Shown here piece after piece: positions 1-11,340 of a stretch of DNA of 64,000 bases. Positions within the stretch are counted from its first letter, which is position 1; each line of letters opens with the position of its first letter. The translations under genes and the position numbers were made by a program. Source of the DNA: Romanomermis culicivorax (Eukaryota; Nematoda; Enoplea; Mermithida; Mermithidae); the NCBI GenBank assembly GCA_963922205.1, contig CAWUHX010000263.1:248001-312000 (forward strand), in the 5' to 3' direction. The notes under the pieces were generated by a model. It worked only from the letters and a program-made list of their open reading frames with translations, searched no databases and was not told the origin of the DNA.

Positions 1-908
1 GCATTTGGCCATCTAAATCTCATATACTTTTGTGCTGCAGTTGCGGTAGGTATGCACGAACGGACCATTCCAAAATCACAAAATAAAATCTGTGAGAAAA
101 ACATTTCGAAATGCTTGAAGAAAACAAAAGCAAAAAATTATCATGTGGATTCTCCATTGAAGTTGTTTTGTAGGCAGCTTAATTGCATTGCAAAAAAAAT
201 TAAATTGGTGAAATAAATAAAATGAAATGAACAAATTAAATGAAATGAATAAAATAATTAAGCAGTATTGGGCTAAACAAAAAACGAATGATAAAGACAT
301 GAGAAGGAAAATAATGTAGTAAAAATTAGAACAAAAGTAGACAACCTGAAAAAATTATACAAAAAGTAGCACTGTCAGGGTTATGTCAGGGTTAAGTCAG
401 GCTTACTTAAGATTGATATGTACTTGAGCAAGTTGGGTTTTGACTTTACTAATTTACAACTTACAACCTTCGTACAAACGTTGGTTCGATTCGAAATGTA
501 AAATCGGTGCAAAAACGCAAACGTAAAACGGGCGCGAAATTACACAACATAAACCTGGCGCAAAAATGCACAAAACTAAAAATGGTCCAGTCTCAGGACG
601 ATTCTCGTAAGGCAAAATCACTGACAGAATCCGGCGCGGGATTCAACTGCTGAGGTCAACGCAAAAACCAAAGACTGGCTATGTTTCAAAAACAGGGTAT
701 TCTTCCTTGTTTCAGACCCACTTGACCCACATTTCAGACATGAAAAACACCCACAGTGGTCGGCGCGGACCATACTTGAGTTACTGTAGGTTCTGAAATC
801 TACAGGGCGCCACAATTAGCCCATTATGCAAGTGTCCGTAATTAGTGTTCTGAGATGTCGCCACTGTTTCCATTGAAGTGTGCATAATTACACAAGTGTC
901 CATAATTA
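1..908. other. No gene recognised
   Basis: AT-rich sequence without a convincing coding frame. Short open frames show no domain, no splice context and no similarity I recognise. I see no RNA gene. Confidence 0.5.
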
Positions 909-1347
909 CACTACCAGGTGAAACTAACCCTCAAAAATTCGCGTCCTGGACGCGACCTGGACACGTCCAGGTCGCGTCCAGAACGCGTCTTTTTCGGCAG
1001 CACAAAGAAAACTTTCATCTTTCTTAGTAATTGACATTCATACAATAACTGTCAATCATAGTTCTTTCATAATGTGTAGTGGATATGCACTTTGTTTTGA
1101 CCTACAGTATGACAACAGTTGACCTTTCGTTTATATCTGGTAAATAATGTGTGCTTTCTATAGAGAGGTAAGAAGGAAGCCTCAGCAAAATTCTTTGGCT
1201 TTGTGTGACACGAGCACATGGCCTGTCAATTTTATTGTCGGTATAGTGTGCTTTTCGCGTCCTGGGTGCGTCCCAGACGCGTTCTGGACGCGTTCCGGAC
1301 GCGTCCTGGACGCGACCGGCATGGACGGTTAGTTTCGCCTGGTAGTG
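909..1347. mobile_element. MITE with TA target duplication (Tc1/mariner-like)
   Basis: Terminal inverted repeats begin CACTACCAGGTGAAACTAAC on the left and end GTTAGTTTCGCCTGGTAGTG on the right, with one mismatch in the first 20 bases. Both ends are flanked by TA (907-908 and 1348-1349), the duplication made by Tc1/mariner transposases. The 439-bp interior has no transposase. It carries clusters of a GC-rich word family near both ends (about 940-990 and 1255-1320, variants of GCGTCCTGGACGCG) that can themselves form hairpins. Confidence 0.75.
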
Positions 1348-2729
1348 TAGTGTTTTTGAGTTGTCACCACTGTTTCCGTTGAAGTGTGCATAATTACAAT
1401 AAAAAGTGCTCGAGTGCATAAAACTCGTAATTCCAACGAACGAAAAATAGCTGTACAAAAACAGGTTTTAACCGGAATTTTTTGGAGGAAAATATGGTAG
1501 AATTTGCAGATTTTTGTCACTCCTCATGACAGCACAAAATAAGAATATTCAAAAAAATAAATCAATAAAAGAAAAAAGAAACGTGCATGTGGATAACAAA
1601 TCAGAACAAAAAGCTGTAATGTCGTGGTGAAAACACATGCTACAAAGCCATGTCAGAAATCTGACGATTGGTGCCAAAATGTGTGACAACCAGCATCCAC
1701 CAGATCGAAAAGGGGGACCAAATAGGCCATGTGCCAAAATGCTTACTCGGCCCAATCTCAATTTTTTCATTCCAAAGCTTTGGAAATTCGTCATTTTTGA
1801 GAATCCATTCTTATACTTCGCTGTATTGAGACTTCGCTGAATTGAGAATCGCTGTTTTGAGACGTCGTTGTTTCGATAATCACTGTATTGAGTCTCGCTG
1901 TTTTGAGAATCGATGTTGTGCGTTTCGCTGAATAGGGGTGAAACCTTGTTTTGTGCTCCTAGCCTCATAAACAGACATTTCATAAAAGTGGGCATTTTTC
2001 AAAAAGTAAAAGTTGGAAAATTAAAATAAAAGTTGTCCTATTGTGAAAAAAGTTTTGTGAAGTTGTTCACACAAAAAACCCAGATTTGTAACTTATAGTT
2101 AATTTAAAGTAGTTTATTGTTTCAATATCGGCGAATTGCGCCAAAATCAAGAGCTGATGGAATGGAATTGGAATAAGGAAAACCAATTTTGCCATTGACC
2201 AGTTCGAAAAACCATCAGAATTAGCGATGAACCAGAAAAGAAGACACATTTAAACGACTCTCTTGTAGTGTCAGCTGTTATGTGGGTCTCATGATTGGAT
2301 CTATTTCTTTCTGTTATGAAACATGTTTTTTGTCAATTTTTTTATTTGTACGTTTATATACGTTTATTATTTTTGATACTAGTCAGTAATCTGGCTGAAA
2401 CACTGCAGTTCTTATGCCTGATGGTTTACCTACCGATGGCAGCACGCCGCATTAAAAAAGCTCCATCCATTCAGAAGCTATGAAAGTCAGCACCAGTCGC
2501 CTTTTTTTGGTTCGCAATATATATCTGATCGTGTAAGAACTAATATGATCCATGATTCCAATAAGATAAAGCTTCATTTTAAGCTTTTTGCAGGATCGGA
2601 GCGGGAAATTTTCCAAAAAAGGCCCAGAGGATAGTCAAGTCTGAAGGACAACCCGTTCCAGCGAGCTAATAATTTTGTTTTCAAACTTATGATTACATTT
2701 TTCGATGGTAAAGCCATAAAGAAATGCAA
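1348..2729. other. Intergenic, no gene recognised
   Basis: Downstream flank of the selenoprotein gene. It contains the short degenerate repeat at 1810-1936 and otherwise AT-rich sequence. No coding frame here has supporting features. Confidence 0.45.
1810..1936. repeat. Degenerate 18-20 bp tandem repeat
   Basis: About six diverged units of the form TCGCTGTTTTGAGAA occur in succession, read on the plus strand. Confidence 0.6.
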
Positions 2730-2735
2730 TTTATT
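2730..2735 (-). promoter_or_regulatory. Candidate polyadenylation signal of the selenoprotein gene
   Basis: AATAAA on the minus strand, 142 bases past the stop codon and 25 bases past the candidate SECIS. This order (stop, SECIS, AATAAA) is what a selenoprotein 3' UTR needs. Confidence 0.55.
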
Positions 2736-2759
2736 GAGCTTGCCACGCATGTAAAATTA

Positions 2760-2816
2760 ACGTTGAACATCGGCTAGAAAACATAAATTTCGTCATCTAA
2801 CGTCACAAAAAAACGT
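2760..2816 (-). promoter_or_regulatory. Candidate SECIS element (GUGA type)
   Basis: On the minus strand GTGA (2806-2803) opens a stem whose 5' arm is 2802-2791 and 3' arm is 2783-2772, with loop AAATTTA (2790-2784). Ten of twelve stem positions pair, three of them G-U, and mismatches are C-C at the base and T-T inside. Opposite GTGA lies CGAT (2772-2769), giving the core U-U, G-A, A-G and C-C of the SECIS quartet. AA lies at the 5' side of the apical loop, 12 bases after the quartet, the canonical spacing. A lower helix ACGTT/AACGT (2816-2812 with 2764-2760) closes it across a pyrimidine-rich internal loop. The G before UGA replaces the usual A; this form is reported for nematode SECIS elements. 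Folded by hand only. Confidence 0.7.
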
Positions 2817-2876
2817 CTTTACAAAGCGGCTTTTTTACGACATTGGTAATTTTTCGTGGATATATTATGCAGTCAA

Positions 2877-5800
2877 TTACAAATCGGACGGGGGCGTCGC
2901 CGTTTTTTCCCGGAAGCCTTTTTCTTTCAATAGGTCGTTGCATTGTTGCCTGTTCAATTTTGACAAATCGATGCGCTAAAAGAGAACAAATTTTCTGAAA
3001 TATATAAACCCTCCGATGAAGTAGAATAAAATCAATAACTCACCTCGATCTGCAAACCGCCGGCGTTGTAGATGACTAATTCGGGACTTTTGTGCGATAT
3101 TTTATTGAATTCTACGTTTTCACTTGAAAAAACCATTTATAAGATTAAACATTAATTTAAGTGTTTTGTACCGAGTTTCACTTACTATTTATTCGGCACT
3201 ATATCTTCGAAAATAAATGCCCGAACTTCGGGCAGCGAATTCAAACGTCATCCACCACAACTCTAAGATAAATGAAAGCCATTAGGGACGAATTTAAAAA
3301 ATTTTGTGAAAAATGTGAAAGAATTTTTAAAAACATAATACAAGAAAGCTATTGCGCGTGGGCTAGTTGGTACACGGGTCCAGAAAAACTTTTGTCGATT
3401 GCACGAACAAAAAAAATCAGAGAATCTATACATGAAAACAAAAGCCCCCAACCCCTTCCCCCAATTTCTTAGAGGTATAACTTAATTCGCGAATTTCTTT
3501 AGCTGTTACGCCTTCCACTATATTTATTCCTTATATTTACAAACGTATCATTTTCGACCAAATAAGTTATTATTATTATTATTATTATAAGTCTTGCACT
3601 AAATGGCGAAAAAGTCTATGCGAAAAAACACTGCAAAGCATGGGAGGTGCTATGGGAACCCCCCTAGAAATGGTCGACCATATGGCTAGCCATTGGGCGA
3701 CCGCCACCCCCAGGATTTTCCAATCCTATGGCTAGCCATAGGGTAGCCCTAGGGACCCCCATACTTTTAGTCGAAAAAAAGTCAATTTTTTGATGAAAAA
3801 TGTCAATTTTTGAACCAAAAATGGTCAAAAACGTCCATTTTCTCGACGCTTCGCGCCATACATACATTTTTTATCATTTTTCAGACAAAAATTACTATTT
3901 TTTTAACTGTTTTTCGGGCTTTTTTCGTGAAAAATTCAAATTTTTTTTTCCTTCAGAGACCCCCCCTAAATTTTGGGAATTACTGACCCCCGGCCCCAAA
4001 AAAGTGACCCAACCCCCCTAGACCTCGGGGCTCAGTTACATGTATGGCTGCAAAGAAGTATTGTAATGCAAAAATCTGTTTGTTCTTCTCACCTCTATTT
4101 TTTTCCGCCGGCCTTTTTCCCACTGGGGGAAAGTGGTCAATATTTTTTCAAATTTTTCCAAAGTCGTTTTTCGCTTAAAAATGCTCACAGACGCTTTATT
4201 TTAGCGTTTTTAAGCTTTTTGAAACATATTCTGATCAGTGTTTTTTGTGCCAAAATATGGTTTTTGGCACAAAACAATTTGGAATGGCACAAAAAATTTT
4301 GAGCGTTTGTGCCAATTGGCACAAATTTTTTGACTGGTCCAAGGCGAAATTTCCTTGATTTTTAGTCATTTTAGGGGCTAAAAACGTAAATTTTTCTCGG
4401 CGCTTGGCGCCGAGTCAATGATTTTAATATTAACTACTTTCATTCGTCTGGAACGCGAGCGGATTCTATTCGAATAGTATATTTGTATTTTCGCAACAGA
4501 CTTTGAGATTGTCAATGATTGGTGGGAGAACAGAAATTTTCAACTTTCTTTGTTCACTTAGTTGGATTGAAAACCGAGACTTTTATTTTTGGTGTTTAAT
4601 TGGAACTGAAAAATTGACGTTTGACATTGTTGGTACAACCAAAAATTTACGCGACGCGACTTTCAATTCGAATGTTTCAGGAGAAAGCAATTATAGACAA
4701 TATATCCTAATTTAATCTTTACATAGTTGTTAGGAAGGAAGAAATTCGTAGCCGAAAAAAAAGAAAAATATAGACTTCCTGACAAAGTCCATAAAAATAC
4801 CTGAATTCTCGCAGCATCCGATTTCTTTTCGAATCGCAGAAACTATTTTCCAAATCAATTTTTCTTATGTCACTGACGTAATTAGAGAAAATAGAGTAGG
4901 CACGATTTTTAGGCAAATTAGTGCGGTGAAAGTATTTTTAGTTATGTTTTTATCAAACTTTTGGCCCAGAACTTTTTAGAGATTTTCAGTACGTTTTTAG
5001 GCTGAAAAAAAATTTTTGTGCCATTGAAAGAAAGAAAGAAATTTATTAAATGCGAATAAATACACAAGTAAATGCAACTAATACAGAAAAGTTCATGGAC
5101 GTGACAAAAGCACATGCGAATTGAGCTTTGAAAAACGACTCAATTTAGACCGAAAACAGGGCATGTTGTTTGAATGAATGATATCATTGGGTAGGGAATT
5201 CCAAACATCAATATTTCGCGAGCAAAAATCATGTTTTAAAGTGTTAGAGTTATATTTCGATTTATACAATTTAAATAAGTTAGACGCGCGATAATTGAAT
5301 GGACTCGAAGTGAAAAATAAGTCTGGTGGAATAACTTTAAATTTCAAAATTAAGAACATGTAAGATAGGTCGATACACGTACGTCTAAATTCAAGGTCAT
5401 CAAGGCCAGATTTGTTGAGGCGCTCCTTATAGCTTAAATCTTTATATCCAAAAAGTCTTTTTGTAAACCTTCGTTGAACTTTTTCTACCAATTTAGTATC
5501 CCCAACCAGACAAGGACTCCAGAGTGGTGAACCATATTCCAGAATAGGCAGAACATAGGATTTAAAAGCCCTGATTTTTAATTCGTTGAAGTTAGGGTGA
5601 AAACATTTTAAAATCAAATTTGCCACCCTAGATGCTTTTTTAAGCACATAATTACAATGGGCAGTTGCTGACAATTTTTCATTGAACATAACACCAAGAT
5701 CCTTCAACTCTGAAACAGTAGGAATCAGAAAATCGTTCATATAATACTCAACTTTGGGGTTATTACTCCCAAGATGCAAAACAGAACATTTTTCCAGAGA

Positions 5801-8311
5801 AATAGATAATTGCCAATTCAATGACCATTCATAAACTTTGACAAGGTCGCCTTGTAGTATTTGTATAATGACCTTCAGCATTTTTGGTAGCATTGAATAT
5901 TTTCACATCATCAGCAAAAAGATAAATTTCACTGCTAATACCATCAAATATATCATTTATGAAAATTAGGAGAAATGTTGGTCCCAATACACTACCCTGA
6001 GGAACCCCACTAGTAACCTTAATTGGATTAGAGAAGCAATTGCCAATTTTTACCTGTTGAGTCCTATTAAATAAAAAACCATGTAACCATCTCAATAAAA
6101 AACCAGATATGCCATAGGAAGCTAATTTTCCAAACAGTTTTTCATGAGAAACAGTATCAAATGCTTTCTGAAAATCGATATAAATTAAATCTGTTGCTAT
6201 TTTTTATCCAAATTTTTAGCCCATAATGTTTTACAACTTAAAAGCTGAAGGACACAAGATTTTTTCTTTCTAAATCCAAATTGTCTATCATTCAGAAAAT
6301 TATTTGACTCAAAATAAGCCATCATGTCTACATTTATAATACTTTCCATGACCTTACATGAGACACAACATAAAGAAACTGGTCTATAATTTTCTACCTT
6401 TGCTGGGTCCTTTTTTTTGAAAATAGGTACCACGTTTGATGTTTTCCAAATATCTGGTAATTGTCCAGTTCTAAATGAAATTTCAAAAATTGTTCTCAAA
6501 GGTTCTGCCAAGACTAGATATAATTTTTTCAGGAAAAAGGCACACAAACCATCAGGACCAAGAGACAGTGTAGGCTTCGAATATTTTAGAGTCAATAGGA
6601 CTCTTGAGAAATCAAATTTGATAGATAGATCTTTATTAAACTGCTTTTGAGAATATTCAGGGATTCTTTCATTGTCCAAGATAAATACTGATCCAAAATA
6701 TTGGTTGAATATTTCACTTTTCATTTTATCATCAGTTATATCAGACTCACCAGAAACAATAACAGGGATAGTGTGTCTCAACTGAGTTTTATTATTGATA
6801 AATCTATAAAAATTCTTGATTGAATTCGATTTTAGTAAACATTCTTCCTTTCTAGCATAATATTTGATCATTGCAGTTTTCAAGACTTTGGAATTGTGTT
6901 TCAGTCTATTTTTGTTAGCATAACTACGATTTTTTACATAATTTTTCCACAAGTTTTTCTTTATTGATTTTAATTTCAAAAGATACTTTGGCAATCTAGA
7001 GGTTTTTGAGAATTTTTTCTTTTTGGGAACAAACTCCAGTATTAATTTCTTCATTAGTTCTAAAAAGACAAGATAGAAGTCATTAACAGTAATGCATTGT
7101 TCAAAAAAATCTGTCCAATCGACTTTTGCCAAATAGATTTGAAGAGATTCATAATCAGCTTTCCTGAAATCAAATTTTTTTGGCCCTTTGTACCAATTGG
7201 CACAAATGTCTGTGCACAACACGTCGATTCAAGCGATAGTTGAATAGTTCGAATTCCAGAACAGATAGGTCTAAAAATAATACACAGCGGAAAAGAACAA
7301 AAGTAGATTCAGAATTCGCATTCTTTTTTCGACCAGAAAATCTATGTTTCGTGAGACTAAGTTCAGCAAAACGTAGCCTGTTTCACGTTAAATGAGGGAA
7401 CTCGCCCTGAAAACATACCTGTACTTGGGGGGTGTTGGGGCCCCCCCCCCCCAACTTGGCCAACCCAGTACCCAAAATCATTCTCCCCCAACCCCTCCCC
7501 CCAGTTTGGAAAAAATTAAAAAAATTTTCAAAAAAGTGTATGTTTTTTGGGAAAAATTTCAGCTTTTTTCTACCCCCCCCCCCCCAAAATTTCGGATTTA
7601 TCCCCCCAACTGGTCGGAGGTCTTACAGGTATGCCTGAAAAGTTTCGTAACTATTATAGCAGTGTTTGGAATTCTTGACAACATACCTGTAAGACCTCCG
7701 ACCAGTTGGGGGGGGGGGGGTAAATCCGAAATTTTGGGGGGGGGGGGGGAGGTAGAAAAAAGTCGAAATTTTTCCCAAAAAAGGCCAAAAAACATACACT
7801 TTTTTGAAAATTTTTTTAATTTTTTCCAAACTGGGGAGGGGGGTTGGGGGGGAATGATTTTGGGTACTGGGTTGGCCAAGTTGGGGGGGGGGTCCCCCCA
7901 AGCCCCCCCCAAGTACAGGTATGCTTGACTACAGTAAAATATGATACCGAAATGTACAAATTCGAGTGAAATTCAAATATCGCAACGCTATGTTGAAGAC
8001 AATTGATAATTATTCAAGATTCACTATCGTACGCCGAAAAATTGGTTGCTTGTTTGTCGAGATATATGAATTTATGATTAAGATATATGAAACCGAAATT
8101 TTTTTTATTTCACTATTACTGTAGCAACGGTACAACGAATTCTAGTTTTTCCGCTGATGAATTTTCGTGACAAACAAACGCTGATTCTGATGTTTTTAAA
8201 GCTTACCTCAACAACCGCTTTAGCAGGTATCCTGTCCCGGACAGGTAAATCATCATCGCATGCGGCGTAGCTCAGTAAGGCACACAGTGAGAACAAAAGT
8301 GAGGAGATCAT
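2877..8311 (-). CDS. SELENOM: Selenoprotein M, selenocysteine-containing, 4 exons
   Basis: Exons on the minus strand: 8311-8207, 3262-3186, 3122-3044 and 2975-2877. Each junction has GT/AG and the phases agree (0, 2, 0), giving 119 residues. Exon 1 encodes a hydrophobic signal peptide (MISSLLFSLCALLSYAAC). Exon 2 begins S-C-G-G-UGA-R-L-N, the SELENOM/SEP15 redox motif C-x-x-U; the UGA is at 3250-3248, residue 40. Exon 3 has the PELVIYN strand and exon 4 the IDLSKLNRQQCNDLL segment followed by a K-G-F turn, both matching the family's thioredoxin-like fold. The family acts in the ER lumen in thiol redox and calcium handling. The C-terminus PSDL resembles the xxDL retention-like end of SELENOM. 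It is somewhat shorter than vertebrate SELENOM. The 4.9 kb intron 1 (8206-3263) carries a LINE and foldback repeats. The alternative, that UGA is a stop, would leave a 39-residue product and not explain the conserved downstream exons. Confidence 0.88.
3567..3590. repeat. (TTA)n microsatellite
   Basis: Run of about eight TTA/ATT units inside selenoprotein intron 1. Confidence 0.8.
3640..3760. repeat. Imperfect inverted repeat
   Basis: The words CCATATGGCTAGCCATTGGG and CCTATGGCTAGCCATAGGG, each near-palindromic, lie between GGGAACCCCCCTAG and CTAGGGACCCCC. The whole can fold back. It lies in selenoprotein intron 1; no transposase is present. Confidence 0.45.
4160..5028. repeat. Dispersed repeat with GTGCCAATTGGCAC words, copy 1
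   Basis: It shares, in order, several diagnostic stretches with 24690-26770: GGAATGGCACAAAAAATTTT, a GGGGCTRAAAAC stretch, a GGCGC-rich hairpin followed by GCCGAGTCAATG, and AAACTTTTGGCCCARAAC. The palindrome TTTGTGCCAATTGGCACAAA recurs. The LINE at 5029-7190 is inserted inside it: the repeat resumes at about 7190 with CCAATTGGCACAAATG. No coding capacity recognised. Confidence 0.6.
5029..7190 (-). mobile_element. 5'-truncated non-LTR retrotransposon (CR1/Jockey group)
   Basis: Reverse transcriptase is read on the minus strand in three pieces (7222-6197, about 6195-5829, 5893-5093) separated by two frame breaks. Visible RT features: PDG before the fingers, VVPIFKKKDPAKVENYRPVS, the segment SGVPQGSVLGP, and the catalytic FADD. 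A C-terminal region with VLPILEYGSPLW and RRFTKRLFG follows, typical of CR1/Jockey-group LINEs. The endonuclease half is missing, so the copy is 5' truncated. Its 3' end is a short TTTC-type simple tail (plus strand AAAGAAAGAAAG at 5029). It sits in a dispersed repeat inside selenoprotein intron 1, on the gene's sense strand. Confidence 0.85.
7414..7633. mobile_element. Foldback-type MITE, inverted copy 1
   Basis: Ends CATACCTGTA... and ...TTACAGGTATG. The interior has poly-C runs, AACTTGGCCAACCCAGTACC and CAACTGGTCGGAGG. The same sequence returns in opposite orientation at 7682-7923, and one more copy lies at 28211-28507. Confidence 0.7.
7682..7923. mobile_element. Foldback-type MITE, inverted copy 2
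   Basis: Reverse-complement copy of 7414-7633 across a 48-base spacer. The pair makes a roughly 220-bp-armed palindrome with runs of G up to about twelve. Overlapping proline- and glycine-rich open frames here are by-products of the poly-G/C arms. Confidence 0.7.
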
Positions 8312-8947
8312 TCCACTTCCAACAACATAAATTTTCGACTGATTGTGATTCCTGACTTGACGATGACGACCGACACCGAGCTAGTAAAGGGGAGAGGATA
8401 TGACGTACAGTAGCTAATAAAAGACGCGTCACATCTAACGGAGAACGGTTCTGACGCGACAAACTTATCTAACGAAAATCAAATTCGGCACAAAGCAGAG
8501 CCGCAATCATTTTTCGACACTTGATAAGATTTTGCGTATGTTCATAGCAGTAACTTTCAAGCGTTAAGCGTTCTTTTTTATTTCACTCTTCCGACAATGA
8601 CTAGCACGTGGCATTCGATATGAATCACTATACTCCATTTATTTTGACATGATCGATGCAGCGATCCCGATGATGTAAGTTCAATAATGAAAAAAATATA
8701 GTGAGCTTATTACTGTAATCAACGAAAAAAACTTCATCAATGAGCGGCGAACTGAACATCTGAAAATTTTTATCAAATAGCCTGGTTAAGTGGTCAAAAT
8801 ATCTTTAGTAGCATTCGGGTATCGATACGGTTCTGTTTGAATCGTTTAGGTTTATTCTGCGCCGATCATTTTATTCAATTGGAATGAGAGTGAATTTACT
8901 TACGGTTACCTACAAACACAATGTTTGCATATATACAGCAAGCATAA
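8312..8947. other. Upstream flank of the selenoprotein gene
   Basis: Non-coding stretch between the selenoprotein start codon and a TIR element; presumably holds the promoter. I see no recognisable motif. Confidence 0.35.
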
Positions 8948-10122
8948 GGGGCCAACTACACTTCGCCGTACGGCGCCGTACAGTGCCTTCCGGCGCTGTA
9001 TAGTGCCGTACGGCACGTAAGTATAGCAGCTACTTATCATGCGCCATACGGCGCCGCAAGGCACCGTACGGCATGTAAGTATAGCAGCTATTTATCATTT
9101 TCATTTACTTATTATCATTAGAGCACGGATTCTTAAGTGCAAAAAAAGTCCAAATTAAGTGCCTAATTAAGTGCAAAAAAATGGCAAATTAAGTGCATAG
9201 TTAAGTGCAAAAAAACCAATTTTACACTAATTTTTGGCCTTAATAAATTGCAATAAGACGTTTTGATGGCAGCAAACTGTCAGGTTTAGTTGAAAAGAAA
9301 CTTATTAAACATAACAATATTTATCATTTCAATATTTTCAAATGTTAAGCTCTGACGGCGATCAGACAATATTAATTTATATTGAGAAAACAAACGCTCT
9401 ACGTCTACGTCGTGAACAACGTTTTAAATTTAAATTCCGGATTGGAGTCAGAAACAAACCATTGAAGATCAGGATTTCGGCGAAGACTGCTTGTATATTT
9501 TCCGCGGGCAAATCTATTCAAAAAATCAGAGGCATCACTGAAAATTTTCCACTGTTGATCTTTCATTAAACCTTATTTTTCAAGTTTTTAACTATGTTTC
9601 TTCAAGTTTTTAACTAAAAACGTTTTTAACTTTTAAAAAGTTAAAAATAGTTAAAAAGTTTTTAACTTTAAAAAAGGTTTTTAACTTTAAAAAAGTTAAA
9701 ACTAGTTAAAAAGTTTAAAATAGTTAAAAAGTTTTTAACTTTTTAACTATTTTTAACCATGTTTTTTCAAGTTTTTAATTAAAAACTATGCATTTAGGTG
9801 CAACTTTTACAAAAAGTTTAAATTAAGTGCAATTAAGTGCAAGACCCCCAAATGAAGTGCAATTAAGTGCTGTTAATTAGCATTCTTTTGCATCAGACAC
9901 CATGGATAATTGCATTTCTGAGCATGGGAAGTATATTCCGTCAAAACAAAAGATTAAGTGCAGCACTTAAAAATCTGTGCTCTAATTATCATTTACCGCC
10001 GTACGGCGTGAAGTATAGCAGCCACTCATCAGGTGCCGTACGGCACCGCACGGCGCGTGCGACGAAGTATAGTAGCTCAATGTGGTGCAGTACGGCACCA
10101 TACGGCGAAGTATAAATGGCGC
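8948..10122. mobile_element. TIR element with GCCGTACGGC subterminal palindromes
   Basis: The left end GGGGCCAACTACACTTCGCC and the right end, read on the minus strand as GGCGCCATTTATACTTCGCC, are imperfect inverted repeats. Both ends carry arrays of GCCGTACGGC-type palindromes with GTAAGTATAGCAGCTA spacers (8960-9095 and 9995-10115). The middle is occupied by a nested hAT-like element (9119-9984). No transposase frame is present, so it is non-autonomous. Target duplication not resolved. Confidence 0.6.
9119..9984. mobile_element. Non-autonomous hAT-like element with 8-bp TSD
   Basis: Inverted termini TAGAGCACGGATTCTTAAGTGC and (minus strand) TAGAGCACAGATTTTTAAGTGC. They are flanked by the 8-bp direct duplication ATTATCAT (9111-9118 and 9985-9992), the hAT signature. 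AAGTGC words recur near both ends, and 9570-9780 is built from palindromic GTTAAAAA/TTTTTAAC blocks. No transposase. Confidence 0.8.
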
Positions 10123-10798
10123 CTAACTCCTCCTTCTTCACTTTGGTCTCTATTTATCGTCAAAACTGCTCTCTTTTGTAACTTCACCAATTTTTTACAA
10201 GATATTCCTGACAATTTTAATAAAGTTTTTACAATTGTGCATTTTGCAAACCCGCCCACCCCCGATTTCGAAGTTCTCTTCTTTACTGCAGGAACATTGC
10301 TCTCATCTGTTTGATGGAAATCTCTGGAGCTCCAGAAGAGACTCGACCACTTGAATCTACAATTTAACTTCAAAATCACCAGATACACTATATTCATATT
10401 CTCCGAAGTTACAAAATTGGTTAATTTGTCCTCAGAAAAAAATCGGCATACCCTCTTTCTACCTGCCATCCAATATATGTAGCGATTTTACTTGTCATCT
10501 TTATTGCGAACAAATTTGGGCTTATCGTCAATAATATAGGAATATTTGAGTATTTCTTGGCTTCAGAAACTAAGGCTTCTATGATTTGAAAAAACATTTA
10601 TCTCATGTTCTTCATGCCACCAAACGAATTTACCACTCTGGGTAGTCGAAAAGAACGATTATCAACGACAGACATAAGTAAAATTGCAGAATTTTTACTT
10701 CCTGAACATTAGAAAATCTGATCTAAAAGTTCGAATAGATCAAACTGAGATGTATTTACGTTCGATTGAAATTGATACGTTTTTCGAGATTTTTCGAG
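10123..10798. other. Intergenic, no gene recognised
   Basis: Overlapping opposite-strand frames occur, but none has a domain, splice context or family resemblance. Confidence 0.4.
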
Positions 10799-11042
10799 AA
10801 CTGACTGACTGATTGACTGACTGACTGACTGACTGACTGACTGACTGACTGACTGACTGACTGACTGACTGACTGACTGACTGACGACTGACTGACTGAC
10901 TGACTGACTGACTGACTGACTGACTGACTGACTGACTGACTGACTGACTGACTGACTGACTGACTGACTGACTGACTGACTGACTGACTGACTGACTGAC
11001 TGACTGACTGACTGACTGACTGACTGACTGACTGACTGACTG
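10799..11042. repeat. (CTGA)n tetranucleotide microsatellite
   Basis: About sixty CTGA units with single-base disturbances near 10812 and 10883. It creates artificial Ser-Gln-Ser-Val frames on the minus strand. Confidence 0.97.
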
Positions 11043-11340
11043 AAGATTCTTCTCCTGAGCATGTCATTTTATATCAGAATGCTGAGTGGAGCTTAGAGAG
11101 AGAAGTTCTAAGAATGTTAAGAGCTTTCCTGAGTGATGTCAAGAGACAGAACAGTTTTGTGTCGGACGAAAGGCCGTGATTCAAGGAAAATTTGTAGTTG
11201 AAGCGAGATTATATTATTTTTAGAGTAAAAGTTATAGATCTGGTTTGATTAGGTGAAAAAGTAAGCTCTCAAAGTGTGTGAAAACTGTAGAAAATAATAA
11301 TGTTTCACAAGAATTACAAAGTTGAAAAGGAATTTGAGGC

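Noticed and set aside
2802-2841. A-rich/T-rich hairpin as the SECIS
   Set aside because: An 11-bp stem forms, but the 5' side lacks GA, so no UGA/GA quartet; the 2760-2816 element fits far better.
7392-7928. Proline/glycine-rich proteins
   Set aside because: Open frames created by poly-G/C arms of the foldback pair on both strands.
10709-11067. Long Ser-Gln-Ser-Val protein frames
   Set aside because: Translation of a CTGA microsatellite; open in several frames with no other content.
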